Shown one piece after another: positions 11,462 to 19,378 of a DNA stretch of 34,250 nucleotides. The position numbers were made by a program, and so were the translations under genes. The stretch is from Aquisalinus sp. (GTDB lineage: Bacteria > Pseudomonadota > Alphaproteobacteria > Caulobacterales > Parvularculaceae). The notes beneath the pieces are model-generated. The model searched no databases. It worked only from the letters and a program-made list of their open reading frames with translations, and was not told where the DNA came from. How positions within the stretch are numbered: position 1 is the stretch's first letter; each line of letters opens with the position of its first letter. The stretch is from contig JALEGJ010000151.1 of the NCBI GenBank assembly GCA_022763115.1, positions 1 through 34,250 of the forward strand, in the 5' to 3' direction.

Positions 11462-11492
11462 CGGGTATAGACACGCGGACTATACCCGTCAA
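11462..11492 (-). promoter_or_regulatory. rpsT: rpsT promoter overlapped by a 9-bp inverted repeat
   Basis: Reading leftward, TTGACG (11492-11487) and TATACC (11469-11464) are 17 bases apart, a near-consensus sigma70 promoter with a start about 25-30 bases upstream of rpsT. A perfect inverted repeat, CGGGTATAG and CTATACCCG with a 9-base spacer (11462-11488), spans the whole spacer and both promoter edges, so it could be an operator. A regulator is not known to me. Confidence 0.7.
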
Positions 11493-11504
11493 CACGCTTT
11501 TTCC

Positions 11505-12374
11505 CTATCTCTGGCAGCTCCCGCAAAAGAAAGTCGAGCGTCCGGACTGGATGATCCGCTGCACGCTGCTCCCGCAGGTGGTGCAAGCCTGCCCTTCGCG
11601 ATCATACACGCTGAAGTTGTGCTGGAAATAGCCCAGTTCCCCGTTCGCGCCAGCATAGTCCCGCAAGGTGGACCCGCCAGCCGCAATCGCTTCCGACAAA
11701 ACATCCCGGATGGCAGGCGCCAGCCGGGCCGCCCGCTTGCCGCTGACACTCGCTGCCTTGCGGCGCGGCGATATGCCCGCCCTGTAAAGCGCTTCGCAGA
11801 CATAGATATTGCCAAGCCCTGCAACGATCCGCTGATCCAGCAGTGCCTGCTTCACCGGCGTCTTGCGCCCGGCAAGCGCCTCGCTCAGTGCCGCCTCGCT
11901 GAACTGGTTACCCAGCGGCTCAGGCCCCATCCCGGCAAAGTGACTGCTGTCTTTCAGGCGGTCCGTCTCGATCAGGTCCATGAAGCCGAAGCGCCGCACA
12001 TCATTATAGGTAACTCTGGCAAAACCATCTCCGCCCAGATCGAGGTCAAAAACCACATGATCATGGGCCGGGATATTATTCAGGGTGTAATAGAACTCCC
12101 CCGGCGCACCGTCATGGTCCTGCTTCTCAATGAAAAATCGCCCCGTCATGCCAAGATGAATGATCAGGGTCTCCCCGGAGGTCAGATGTAAAAGCAGATA
12201 CTTTGCCCGCCTCTCCAGTGACGAAACGCGCCAGCCAATCAGCCGCTCAACAAAACGATCCGGAAACGGAAAGCGCAAATTCTCGCGGCGCAGCTCCACC
12301 TTGATGAAGCGGGCCCCCTGCATCACGGGCGCAAGGCCGTTTTTTACCGTTTCGACTTCAGGTAGCTCGGGCAT
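11505..12374 (-). CDS. mutM: Formamidopyrimidine-DNA glycosylase (MutM/Fpg)
   Basis: Fpg removes 8-oxoguanine and ring-opened purines and nicks the resulting abasic site. The 289-residue protein begins [14 protein letters not shown], giving the catalytic Pro and Glu after Met removal; the RRAKYLL segment carries the conserved lysine, and LGMTGRF follows. The C-terminus has the zinc finger CTTC ... CGSC. I chose the ATG at 12374 because proline must be the second residue; a frame extension to 12410 is not real. A LexA box lies about 80 bases upstream over a possible mutM -10, which would place this repair gene under SOS control. Confidence 0.97.
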   Translation of the reverse strand: MPELPEVETVKNGLAPVMQGARFIKVELRRENLRFPFPDRFVERLIGWRVSSLERRAKYLLLHLTSGETLIIHLGMTGRFFIEKQDHDGAPGEFYYTLNNIPAHDHVVFDLDLGGDGFARVTYNDVRRFGFMDLIETDRLKDSSHFAGMGPEPLGNQFSEAALSEALAGRKTPVKQALLDQRIVAGLGNIYVCEALYRAGISPRRKAASVSGKRAARLAPAIRDVLSEAIAAGGSTLRDYAGANGELGYFQHNFSVYDREGQACTTCGSSVQRIIQSGRSTFFCGSCQR

Positions 12375-12437
12375 GAACATGAGCCTGACCCGAAAATGAC
12401 AATCTGGCAATGCGAGACGTCAGAAAAAAATTAGAGC

Positions 12438-12478
12438 TTGACTTTTGTTCTTTATATGTTCTATATATAGAGCGTCAG
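12438..12478. promoter_or_regulatory. LexA (SOS) box within two opposed promoters
   Basis: GTTC-TTTATAT-GTTC at 12447-12461 matches the alphaproteobacterial LexA consensus GTTC-N7-GTTC exactly. Rightward, TTGACT (12438-12443) and TATATA (12462-12467) are 18 bases apart with the box filling the spacer. Leftward, CTGACG (12478-12473) and TATAAA (12456-12451) are 16 bases apart with the box over the -10; this one would serve mutM. Either or both promoters could be repressed by LexA. Confidence 0.75.
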
Positions 12479-12552
12479 GTTTTCCTGATCGAGCTGGCAG
12501 ACATCAGTAGCGCTGAAAGGTTGCGCGAGGTATCTGGCCAGGGCTCTTTGAC

Positions 12553-12690
12553 ATGATGGGACAAGTGTGCAGACCGGCATTGGCTGGCAGCAACACGGAT
12601 AGATTAATTGGCCGGGGGGCAATGCACCTGGCCCTCGGGCAACCGTCCGAATATGGCGGGAGAGGGCTGAAACCTTTTCCCAAAACGTAG
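12553..12690 (+). CDS. Possible SOS-induced small ORF (45 aa)
   Basis: A 45-codon frame starts MMGQVCRPALAGSNTD and ends GLKPFPKT. It lies downstream of the rightward promoter that overlaps the LexA box, in a gap that otherwise has no gene. AGGG is 9 bases before the ATG, a modest ribosome site. I recognise no family. The transcript might instead be a small RNA, or simply run antisense into the 3' end of the ArnT-like gene. Small LexA-induced proteins are known in Caulobacter (SidA, DidA), but I see no clear similarity to them. Confidence 0.25.
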   Translation: MMGQVCRPALAGSNTDRLIGRGAMHLALGQPSEYGGRGLKPFPKT

Positions 12691-12717
12691 CAGAATGTTT
12701 CAAGCCACTTCGTCAAA

Positions 12718-12731
12718 TGGCCTTTGGGCCA
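12718..12731. repeat. Short hairpin 36 bases past the ArnT-like gene
   Basis: TGGCC and GGCCA pair around a TTTG loop. It lies downstream of the leftward ArnT-like gene and near the 3' end of any rightward transcript from the LexA-box promoter, with only short T runs on either side. It may be a weak bidirectional terminator. Confidence 0.3.
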
Positions 12732-12767
12732 AAAGAAAATGACGCGCCAGAATGGTTGATAACGAGC

Positions 12768-14489
12768 TTATTCAGCCGTCGGCAGTGCTGTCAGATTGGT
12801 GTTGGCATGAGCATAGAGCGTCATGACGAGTTCATCGCCCTTGACATAATTGAAGCCTTCAACCGAACTGAAGGTCACAACAGGCGTACCGCGCGCCGCC
12901 AGCATCTCCTGAAAGCGCGCTTCTTCGACCTGGCTGACAGCCAGAAGACCGCATTGCGCGTTCTGCTCAAGATGTGTCACGGCCTTTTCGTCAGAGGCGA
13001 GCAAAGTTTGCGTGCCGAATGTAAAGACAACGCTCGGCTCGCGATAGCCTAGCGTCGCAAAAGCGACATCATTACAGCCCGAAAGACTGGCCACTTCGCG
13101 CTCAAGCCCGCGAGTCAGCCAGAACTTGTCAAAGGCCGGAAACGTGAACTGATACATGGCGATAAAATAAATCACTGCACTGAGTGCCAGCGGCAAGACA
13201 CGTTCATGCGAAGGCTTGATAGCCAGATAAAGGCCCGCAGCCATCACTATGAGCGCGGCCACGACAACAAAAACAGAAGCTGACGGCACACTCTCTGCCC
13301 CAATTTCGGGGCCCAGATAATACGGCAGCCACGCGAGCAACCCCGTCGCAACGATGAAGAGCCCCGTCAAAATCCAGTGGGCAATCTTGACGCCGCGCCC
13401 GGCCAGCAGTTTCGCCGCATCACTGATACCGAAAGCCGCCAGGATGGCGATGGCCGGATAAGTCGGCAGCACATAATGGGGCAGCTTGGTCGCCACGATC
13501 TCAAAGACAATCCATGTCGGCACAATCCAGGCAATCAGATACTGGACCAGTGGCTCCTGCCGGCGCTGCCAGGCAGCAGCAGCCGCAAGCGCAATCAACA
13601 AAGTGCCGGGCCAGAACATCGCCAGCAAACCAACCGTGTGATAACCCGGCGGCCCGCCGTGAGAGTCATCCCCGGTGGCAACCTTGCCCATCAGCGCATG
13701 GCCAATAGATTCTTCAATGAAACCGCCCTGTGTCTGGATCGTGATAATCAGCACCCACGGCATCACGACACCGAACATCACCAAAAGACCGACAGGCAGG
13801 TTCAGGCGCTTGAGTATGGAAAAGTCGCGGCGCCAGAGGCAGAGCGCAACAAGCGCCGTGCCGGAAACAAGTGTGATAATCGGGCCCTTGATAATCAGTC
13901 CGAGGCCTTGCGCCAGCCAGAAGACCAATGGCCAACCGACAAATTTTTCATCTTTGCCAGCGCGCGGATGAAAGAGATAATAAAGCGCAACCTGCGCCAG
14001 CGTAATCGAGGCAAGCAGCATGGCATCCGTCTTGGCCGTGCGCGCTTCTACTGACATCAACAAGCCCACCGCCATTAAGAGACCTGCGGTAAATCCTGCC
14101 CGGCTACCGCCAAGCCGCGCGCCGAACCAGGCCGTCAGGACAACAGCAATGAGGCAGCCAAAGAGAGACGGCAGACGGTGCGCCCATTGCGGCGCTTCCG
14201 TTCCACCGAACGGCGCGGTTGTCACCACCTGCATCCAGTAGATGCCGACCGGCTTCACATGCCGGGCCTGGTCTTGAAAGCGGATATCTACATAGTCCCC
14301 GGTTTCCATCATCTGGCGCGACGCCTGGGAATAACGGGCCTCGTCCCTGTCCATGGTCGGGATGTTGAAAAATCCTGGCAGCATGGCGGCAAGCGAGATA
14401 AACATCAGGGCCAGCCATGCCGCAGGGCGCAGGGCTGTCGCACTGTCATCAAGACCAAGATGGGAAACTACAGACTGCATGACACTCAA
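12768..14489 (-). CDS. ArnT-like glycosyltransferase (GT39/GT83-type membrane protein)
   Basis: This family transfers a sugar from an undecaprenyl- or dolichol-type phosphate donor on the periplasmic face; ArnT itself adds aminoarabinose to lipid A. The 573-residue product has an N-terminal membrane segment, then the family loop DRDEARYSQASRQMMETGDY with the catalytic-type acidic residues near 44-52, RHVKPVGIYWMQ, and about a dozen hydrophobic segments up to residue 430, with a soluble C-terminal part. It begins 10 bases after the upstream GT2 gene, so the pair probably works together: the GT2 makes the lipid-linked sugar and this enzyme uses it. The aminoarabinose synthesis genes (arnA, arnB) are not here, so the sugar and acceptor are unknown. 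Confidence 0.88.
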   Translation of the reverse strand: MSVMQSVVSHLGLDDSATALRPAAWLALMFISLAAMLPGFFNIPTMDRDEARYSQASRQMMETGDYVDIRFQDQARHVKPVGIYWMQVVTTAPFGGTEAPQWAHRLPSLFGCLIAVVLTAWFGARLGGSRAGFTAGLLMAVGLLMSVEARTAKTDAMLLASITLAQVALYYLFHPRAGKDEKFVGWPLVFWLAQGLGLIIKGPIITLVSGTALVALCLWRRDFSILKRLNLPVGLLVMFGVVMPWVLIITIQTQGGFIEESIGHALMGKVATGDDSHGGPPGYHTVGLLAMFWPGTLLIALAAAAAWQRRQEPLVQYLIAWIVPTWIVFEIVATKLPHYVLPTYPAIAILAAFGISDAAKLLAGRGVKIAHWILTGLFIVATGLLAWLPYYLGPEIGAESVPSASVFVVVAALIVMAAGLYLAIKPSHERVLPLALSAVIYFIAMYQFTFPAFDKFWLTRGLEREVASLSGCNDVAFATLGYREPSVVFTFGTQTLLASDEKAVTHLEQNAQCGLLAVSQVEEARFQEMLAARGTPVVTFSSVEGFNYVKGDELVMTLYAHANTNLTALPTAE

Positions 14490-14499
14490 TTCAACACTA

Positions 14500-15255
14500 T
14501 CACGATTGGTGTTCTGACATTATCTGGTCTGCAACAAAAGCCCGGCCCGGCGTTTTCGTGCGGCGCATCAGCCAGATGACACCGGAAAGGTCGAACAGGC
14601 CAGCTGCAGCGCGACCTAGATTTGTATATTTGGAGACCCCGCCATCACGCGGACGGTTCTCAACCGTCACATAGCGGGTCTCAAAGCCGAAATGCCGGGT
14701 GAACGCCGGCAGGTAGCGATGCAAGGCATCGAAAAAAGGGAAGGACAAAAAAAGACGCTTCGGCAGAACCTTCAGGCCGCAGGCCGTGTCCGGGCAATCA
14801 TCCTTCAACAGGCTTTTGCGTAACCCGTTGGCCATGCGCGACGCATATTTGCGGGAGTCACCATCGGTGCGGGCCCGGCGCACACCGCCCACAAGCCCGA
14901 CTTCATCCAGCCGGGTCAGGTCCACTTCCCGGCTCATGGCCAGAAGGTCAGCCGGATCATCCTGCCCGTCCCCGTCCATGGTGCCGATCCACAAGGTTTG
15001 GGCGGCATTGGCTGCGGTGCGCAGGGCCGCGCTTTTACCGGACCGCTCCGGATGGTGGATCACAGTCAAACCGGCAAACTCCGTCGCCAATGCGTCCAGA
15101 ATGGCAGGGGTGCCGTCATCACTGCCATCATTGATGGCAATAACAGTGAGATCGAGGTCGCCAGACATCTTGTCGAAGATCTCACGCACCAGTTTTTCGA
15201 TAGCTGCCTCTTCGTTCAGGACAGGTAATAAAACTGTGAATTTGGGCTTATCCAC
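14500..15255 (-). CDS. GT2 glycosyltransferase, DPM1/ArnC-like
   Basis: The 251-residue protein is a family 2 glycosyltransferase similar to dolichyl-phosphate mannose synthase or ArnC, which load a sugar from a nucleotide onto a polyprenyl phosphate. It starts KFTVLLPVLNEEAAIEKLV, has INDGSDDGTPAIL and the metal-binding DGDGQDDP, and later YLPAFTRHFGFETRYVTVENR and RDGGVSKYTNLGRA, typical of the polyprenyl-phosphate branch. It has no C-terminal pair of membrane segments. The start is GTG at 15255 with GAAGGA 11 bases upstream. It is followed after 10 bases by the ArnT-like gene, an expected donor-user pair. Confidence 0.88.
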   Translation of the reverse strand: MDKPKFTVLLPVLNEEAAIEKLVREIFDKMSGDLDLTVIAINDGSDDGTPAILDALATEFAGLTVIHHPERSGKSAALRTAANAAQTLWIGTMDGDGQDDPADLLAMSREVDLTRLDEVGLVGGVRRARTDGDSRKYASRMANGLRKSLLKDDCPDTACGLKVLPKRLFLSFPFFDALHRYLPAFTRHFGFETRYVTVENRPRDGGVSKYTNLGRAAAGLFDLSGVIWLMRRTKTPGRAFVADQIMSEHQS

Positions 15256-15426
15256 GCGCGGGGGTGTCCTTCAGGGCGTTCTTTCGTCGCGACTTCTAAC
15301 GGGGAATGATTACAAAGCGCAAATAGTTTCCTGTTTATCAGGCCGTGCTTGTAAAGCGAAACCGCAAGCAAGAACTCAGGTGAGGGTGAGAAGACACAGT
15401 GCACATCAAATCGACAGACATGAGAT

Positions 15427-15454
15427 TGTTATAACAGAACGCCTGCTTTATGTA
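15427..15454 (+). promoter_or_regulatory. Candidate Zur operator and promoter; possibly leaderless transcript
   Basis: TGTTATAACA at 15427-15436 is a perfect palindrome of the kind found at the centre of proteobacterial Zur boxes. It overlaps a likely -35 (TTGTTA, 15426-15431); a -10 (TATGTA, 15449-15454) follows 17 bases later. Transcription would start at or next to the ATG at 15461, which would explain the lack of a ribosome site there. Zinc control is inferred from the site and the ZnuD-like receptor downstream. Confidence 0.6.
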
Positions 15455-15460
15455 TGGGCG

Positions 15461-15760
15461 ATGTTTAAGGCACGATATATATCAGGCGCGCTCGCCGCAT
15501 TACTGGCAGTATTGCTGGTTGCAATGCAATCTGTGTCTTCAGCTCATGCCTTGCAACATGGTGATGAACCGCACGATCATGATGGTGTACCGTGTGCGGT
15601 ATCCATTTTGGCAGATCGCAATGTCGATCTCCTGCCTCAGGATAATGTATCTTTCTTGGCACCGGTTTTTGTCGAAGCCACATTATATCGGGCTTCGCTT
15701 GATCCGCTCGACTTTAGCCTGACCGCTAGCCCTTCAGCACGCGCGCCGCCAACAGCCTGA
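15461..15760 (+). CDS. Small exported His-rich protein (DUF2946-like) before ZnuD-like receptor
   Basis: The 99-residue product has a signal peptide (hydrophobic residues 8-22, likely cut near SSAHA at 26-30), a histidine/acid cluster HGDEPHDHDG at 33-42, one cysteine at 45 in VPCAVSILAD, and the C-terminal end ARAPPTA. Size, cysteine and the C-terminal APP suggest the loosely defined DUF2946-type small proteins found beside metal-related TonB receptors. It resembles the protein at 27100-27435. A likely role is periplasmic or membrane-side metal binding for the receptor that starts 80 bases later. The ATG has no ribosome site but may be the 5' end of the transcript. A longer frame that starts upstream at 14786 is antisense to the GT2 gene and not real. 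Confidence 0.7.
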   Translation: MFKARYISGALAALLAVLLVAMQSVSSAHALQHGDEPHDHDGVPCAVSILADRNVDLLPQDNVSFLAPVFVEATLYRASLDPLDFSLTASPSARAPPTA

Positions 15761-15840
15761 ATTGAACCTCAAAAAATCAAAAAATCTGTCTACCCCCTGG
15801 TAGCAGCGTTTAAGTTCATTCAGTTTGTTGGAGAAATTCC

Positions 15841-17949
15841 ATGTCTATCAAATCACTGCGCCTGACCAGCGCCACTTCTGCGCTTGTTTGCGCAACCCCT
15901 TTACTCTTCTCGACTGCACTTGCGCAGGAAAACGAAACAGAAGACGAGATTTTTGTTACCGGCTCACCAATCAACACATCTGTTGATGAAAGCCTTGTTG
16001 GTGTTTCCGTGCTGGATGGCGAAGAGCTTGCCAATCGCCTCAATGGTACAATCGGTGAAACCCTGAAATCAGAGCCGGGTGTTGCCTCGACCTTCTTCGG
16101 TCCTGGTTCAAGCCGCCCGATCATTCGTGGCCAGGGCGGTAGCCGTATCCGAGTGCTAGATAATGGTGTCGGTACAATCGACGCAGCCTCAATCAGCCCT
16201 GACCACGCCGTTGCTGCCGAGCCAGCCCTGGCTGAGCGTGTCGAGGTCGTCCGCGGCTCCGGCATTCTGCGTTATGGCTCTGGTGCAACCGGTGGTGTTG
16301 TCAACATTATTGACGGACGTATTCCAACAGAAGTTCCGGAAGATCGCATTGATGGTGTTCTGCGCGCAGGCACAACAACCGTTGATGACGGTACCGAGTT
16401 TGCTGGTGCAGCCAACATTCTTCTTGGCGAGACAGGCAACTCTAGCATCGTGCTGCATATCGAAGGCACATACCGCGACACGGACGACTATGACATTCCG
16501 GGTTTTGCGGAATCGGCCTTCCAGCGCGCTGCTGAAGAAGCTGAGGAGCATGGCGACGAAGAGGAAGAGGAAGAAGAGGAAGCACGTGATGTTCTCGAAA
16601 ATTCCTTTACGGAAACCGATACACTCGCGGCTGGCCTTTCTTTCATCTCGGACCGCGGCTTCATAGGCTTGGCCATCAAGCAGACCAACTCCGAGTATGG
16701 CGTCCCGGGTGGTCACCATCATCATCACCATGAAGAAGGTGAGGAAGAAGAGGAGGAAGAGGAAGAAGAAGAAAACGTCTTCATCGAACTCGAGCAGACC
16801 CGTTACGACCTGAATGGTGAACTCGCTCTTGACGGTGCAGCATTCGAGAAAATCAACATCTTCGCTGGCTATGCTGACTACGAGCATATCGAGTTTGAAG
16901 GACCCGGCGAGCGGGGCACGGTTTTCTCCAACGAAGGCTTCGAGACACGTATTGAACTGCTCCAGCGTCAGCGAGGCGAGTGGAAAGGGGCTGTTGGCCT
17001 GCAGTATAATGACAATGAATTCTCCGTCATTGGTGAAGAAGCCTTTGTCCCGCCAACAACTTCAGAGCAAATCGGCATCTATACGTTCCAGGAAACCAAT
17101 GTTGGTGACTGGCATTTTGAAGGTGCGGCGCGCTTTGAAAACACATCTCACACAGATGACACGAACAATATCGAACGTGAGTTTGATACGTTCAGCGTCT
17201 CTGGTGGTGCTGACTACCACATTAACGAAAGCTGGCGGATTGGTGGCACAATCTTCCGCACGGAACGCGCACCGGCAACAGAAGAGCTGTTCGCAAACGG
17301 TCCACATCTTGCCACCAACCAGTTTGAGATTGGCGACAACACACTGGATACAGAAACGGCCACGGGCGTCGAGGCAGCAATCCGTTTTGGGAATGATGTG
17401 GCGTCCCTGTCATTCAATGTGTTCCACACGTCCTATGATGACTTTATTTTCCTCGCGCCAACTGGCGGTGAAGAGGATGAGTTACCGATCTACACCTTCC
17501 AAGCAGCGGATACCGTTTTCCGAGGTTTTGAAATCGCTGGTGATGTCATTCTGAGTGACGACGGCAAAACCGTCTGGACAGCTGACGCAGTCCTCGAGAA
17601 AGTTGAAGCTGAAAAAGATGTCGTCAACAACGACAACCTGCCACAGATTCCACCACTCGGCCTGTTGGTTGGTCTGCAAGCTGAAAGCGACAGGCTGTCA
17701 GTACGCGGTGAAGTTGATTATGCTGCTGAGCAGAATTCAGTCGCCCCATTCGAACTGCCGACAGACAGCTACACAGCATTGAATGCGTTCATCACCTTCG
17801 CCCCGCTGCCATCGGATCCAACGCTGAAAGTTCGTGTGGCGGGTATCAACCTGACAGACGAGGAAATCCGTCAGCATTCATCTCCACTGAAAGCGCTCTT
17901 ACCTCAGCCGGGCCGGAACTTCCGCATTTCAGTGGAAAAAAGCTTCTAA
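15841..17949 (+). CDS. TonB-dependent outer-membrane receptor, ZnuD-like (zinc)
   Basis: This is a 702-residue outer-membrane gated channel. It has a signal peptide (cut near TALAQ, residue 29), a plug domain with IIRGQGGSRIRVLDNGVG and RVEVVRGSGILRYGSGATGGVVNI, a beta barrel, and a terminal phenylalanine (ISVEKSF). Two loop insertions stand out: an acidic tract at about 232-248 and HHHHHH at 292-297 followed by an acidic run to about 312. ZnuD-type zinc receptors carry His-rich and acidic loops like these. GGAGA lies 7 bases before the ATG. With the possible Zur operator and the small His-rich protein upstream, zinc import is the best reading; copper or nickel are alternatives. Confidence 0.88.
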   Translation: MSIKSLRLTSATSALVCATPLLFSTALAQENETEDEIFVTGSPINTSVDESLVGVSVLDGEELANRLNGTIGETLKSEPGVASTFFGPGSSRPIIRGQGGSRIRVLDNGVGTIDAASISPDHAVAAEPALAERVEVVRGSGILRYGSGATGGVVNIIDGRIPTEVPEDRIDGVLRAGTTTVDDGTEFAGAANILLGETGNSSIVLHIEGTYRDTDDYDIPGFAESAFQRAAEEAEEHGDEEEEEEEEARDVLENSFTETDTLAAGLSFISDRGFIGLAIKQTNSEYGVPGGHHHHHHEEGEEEEEEEEEEENVFIELEQTRYDLNGELALDGAAFEKINIFAGYADYEHIEFEGPGERGTVFSNEGFETRIELLQRQRGEWKGAVGLQYNDNEFSVIGEEAFVPPTTSEQIGIYTFQETNVGDWHFEGAARFENTSHTDDTNNIEREFDTFSVSGGADYHINESWRIGGTIFRTERAPATEELFANGPHLATNQFEIGDNTLDTETATGVEAAIRFGNDVASLSFNVFHTSYDDFIFLAPTGGEEDELPIYTFQAADTVFRGFEIAGDVILSDDGKTVWTADAVLEKVEAEKDVVNNDNLPQIPPLGLLVGLQAESDRLSVRGEVDYAAEQNSVAPFELPTDSYTALNAFITFAPLPSDPTLKVRVAGINLTDEEIRQHSSPLKALLPQPGRNFRISVEKSF

Positions 17950-17971
17950 GCAACTCCGACTAAGCTGAATG

Positions 17972-18008
17972 AAAAAAAGGCCCCGCTCGAAAGAGCGGGG
18001 CCAAGTTT
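17972..18008. terminator. Strong bidirectional hairpin terminator
   Basis: GGCCCCGCTC and GAGCGGGGCC form a perfect 10-base stem with a GAAA loop (17979-18002). Leftward it is followed by seven T (17978-17972), a strong terminator for metX-metB; rightward by AAGTTTATT, a weaker one for the ZnuD-like gene. A further perfect 7-base hairpin at 18143-18161 (GCCAGCC and GGCTGGC) lies directly after the metB stop. Confidence 0.88.
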
Positions 18009-18166
18009 ATTAAGAGGGCTCATATCACGAGGGCAATCTAGTGATACTTACGCGAGCAGACGCATAGCCGATAAGTGTGACAGTTTTTTCTCAGAAACCT
18101 AACATTTGTCAGGTGTTTTCATGACTGTGGAAAACCTGAACAGCCAGCCCGCCAGGCTGGCAATTT

Positions 18167-19378
18167 TCAGGCCGAAACGGCTGTCAAGGAACGATCCACC
18201 AGAGCCGCCCTATCCAGAGACTGATTGAGGTCTGCAAGAAGGTCGCTTTCATGCTCCAGACCAACAGAAAAACGCACAAGCCCCTTGCTAATTCCGGCTG
18301 CCTTCTGCGCCGCTTTATCCATGCTGGCATGAGTCATAGTGGCAGGAGTGCAGACAAGGCTTTCAAAGCCACCAAGCGACTCCGCAATCGTGAAGATGCC
18401 TAGGCCGCGCAGCAGCTCAATCGTATCAACCGCATCTGCAAACTCAACGCTCAACATCGCCCCAAAACCTTTTTGCTGTCGCTTGGCAATGTCGTGACCA
18501 GGATGTGTCTCAAGGCCGGGATAATACACATTACTCACGCGCTCATCTTCAGATAAGGCTTTAGCGATTGCATGCGCTGTCCGCTCCTGCTGCTTGAGGC
18601 GCACAAACAAGGTCCGTAATCCCCGTAATGTCAGATAGCTGTCGAACGGCGCACCCGTAACACCAGTACAGTTTGCCCACCAGGCCAACTCTTCTCCAAG
18701 AGCAGCATCGCGCGCCAGAACAGCACCGCCCACCACATCACTATGCCCATTGATATACTTCGTCGTAGAATGAACAACTATATCGCATCCAAGCTGCAGC
18801 GGGTTCTGCAAGGCTGGCGACAGGAAAGTATTGTCAGCGACGGTAATAGCACCAGCCTGACGGGCAAGTGCTACAATGTTTTCGATGTCAGTAAGCCGCA
18901 ACAGCGGGTTTGAAGGCGTTTCAATCAACACAAGTTTCGGCTTCTGAGAAAAGGCTTCTGACAGCGCTTCGCGGTCAGTCTGGTCCACAAACTGCAGCCG
19001 GAAATGCCCCCGCTTTGCCCGTGCGGATAAAAGTCGGTGCGTCCCGCCATAACAATCATGCGGCGCGAGTACGAGATCGCCCGGATTCACAAGATTAAAG
19101 GGGAGATCGACGGCCGCCATCCCAGTCGCCGTGACAACGCCTTTGCTGGCACCTTCTAGCTCAGCCAGCGCCTGCTCCAGATGCTGCCTGGTCGGATTGC
19201 CGGAACGGGAATAGTCAAAGCCCGGCTTCTCACAAGGGTCATTCCAGCCATAGGTCGCTGACAAATGAAGTGCTGGCGCGACCGAATGGTGCGCCGTGTC
19301 AGCTGCGACGCCAGCCGTTGTCGCAACTGTTTCCTGATGGACGCCATGTTTTTGCTGAAGTGTCGTGACATTGTTCAT
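18167..19378 (-). CDS. metB: Trans-sulfuration PLP enzyme, probably cystathionine gamma-synthase
   Basis: This PLP enzyme of the Cys/Met metabolism family most likely joins an O-acylhomoserine with cysteine to make cystathionine (or with sulfide to make homocysteine, as MetZ). The 403-residue protein shows DYSRSGNPTRQHLEQALAEL, the active-site stretch ADNTFLSPALQNPLQLGCDI, and the PLP lysine in HSTTKYINGHSDVVGGAV at about residue 206, then SLGGFESLVCTPATMTHA. Its ATG overlaps the metX stop (ATGA, 19378-19375), so the two are translationally coupled and share the SAM-II riboswitch. MetB and MetZ cannot be separated with certainty from sequence alone. Confidence 0.9.
   Translation of the reverse strand: MNNVTTLQQKHGVHQETVATTAGVAADTAHHSVAPALHLSATYGWNDPCEKPGFDYSRSGNPTRQHLEQALAELEGASKGVVTATGMAAVDLPFNLVNPGDLVLAPHDCYGGTHRLLSARAKRGHFRLQFVDQTDREALSEAFSQKPKLVLIETPSNPLLRLTDIENIVALARQAGAITVADNTFLSPALQNPLQLGCDIVVHSTTKYINGHSDVVGGAVLARDAALGEELAWWANCTGVTGAPFDSYLTLRGLRTLFVRLKQQERTAHAIAKALSEDERVSNVYYPGLETHPGHDIAKRQQKGFGAMLSVEFADAVDTIELLRGLGIFTIAESLGGFESLVCTPATMTHASMDKAAQKAAGISKGLVRFSVGLEHESDLLADLNQSLDRAALVDRSLTAVSA

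Noticed and set aside
12461-12716. Leftward frames of 70-80 codons between mutM and the ArnT-like gene
   Set aside because: They overlap each other, lack ribosome sites and would run into the LexA-box promoters.
15248-15256. TTATCCACG, a DnaA-box-like site
   Set aside because: One mismatch and placed at the GT2 start codon; likely chance.
14786-15760. 324-codon rightward frame
   Set aside because: The first 225 codons are antisense to the GT2 gene; only the last 99 codons, from the ATG at 15461, look like a protein.
16550-16780. Short tandem codon repeats as a possible CRISPR or satellite
   Set aside because: They are in-frame GAA/GAG and CAT/CAC runs encoding Glu and His tracts.
16189-16887. 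232-codon leftward frame within the ZnuD-like receptor
   Set aside because: Phe/Leu/Val runs are the complement of the Glu and His codon repeats, not a membrane protein.
18126-18134. TGTGGAAAA, a relaxed DnaA-box match
   Set aside because: Isolated, over 7 kb from dnaA, with no neighbouring boxes.
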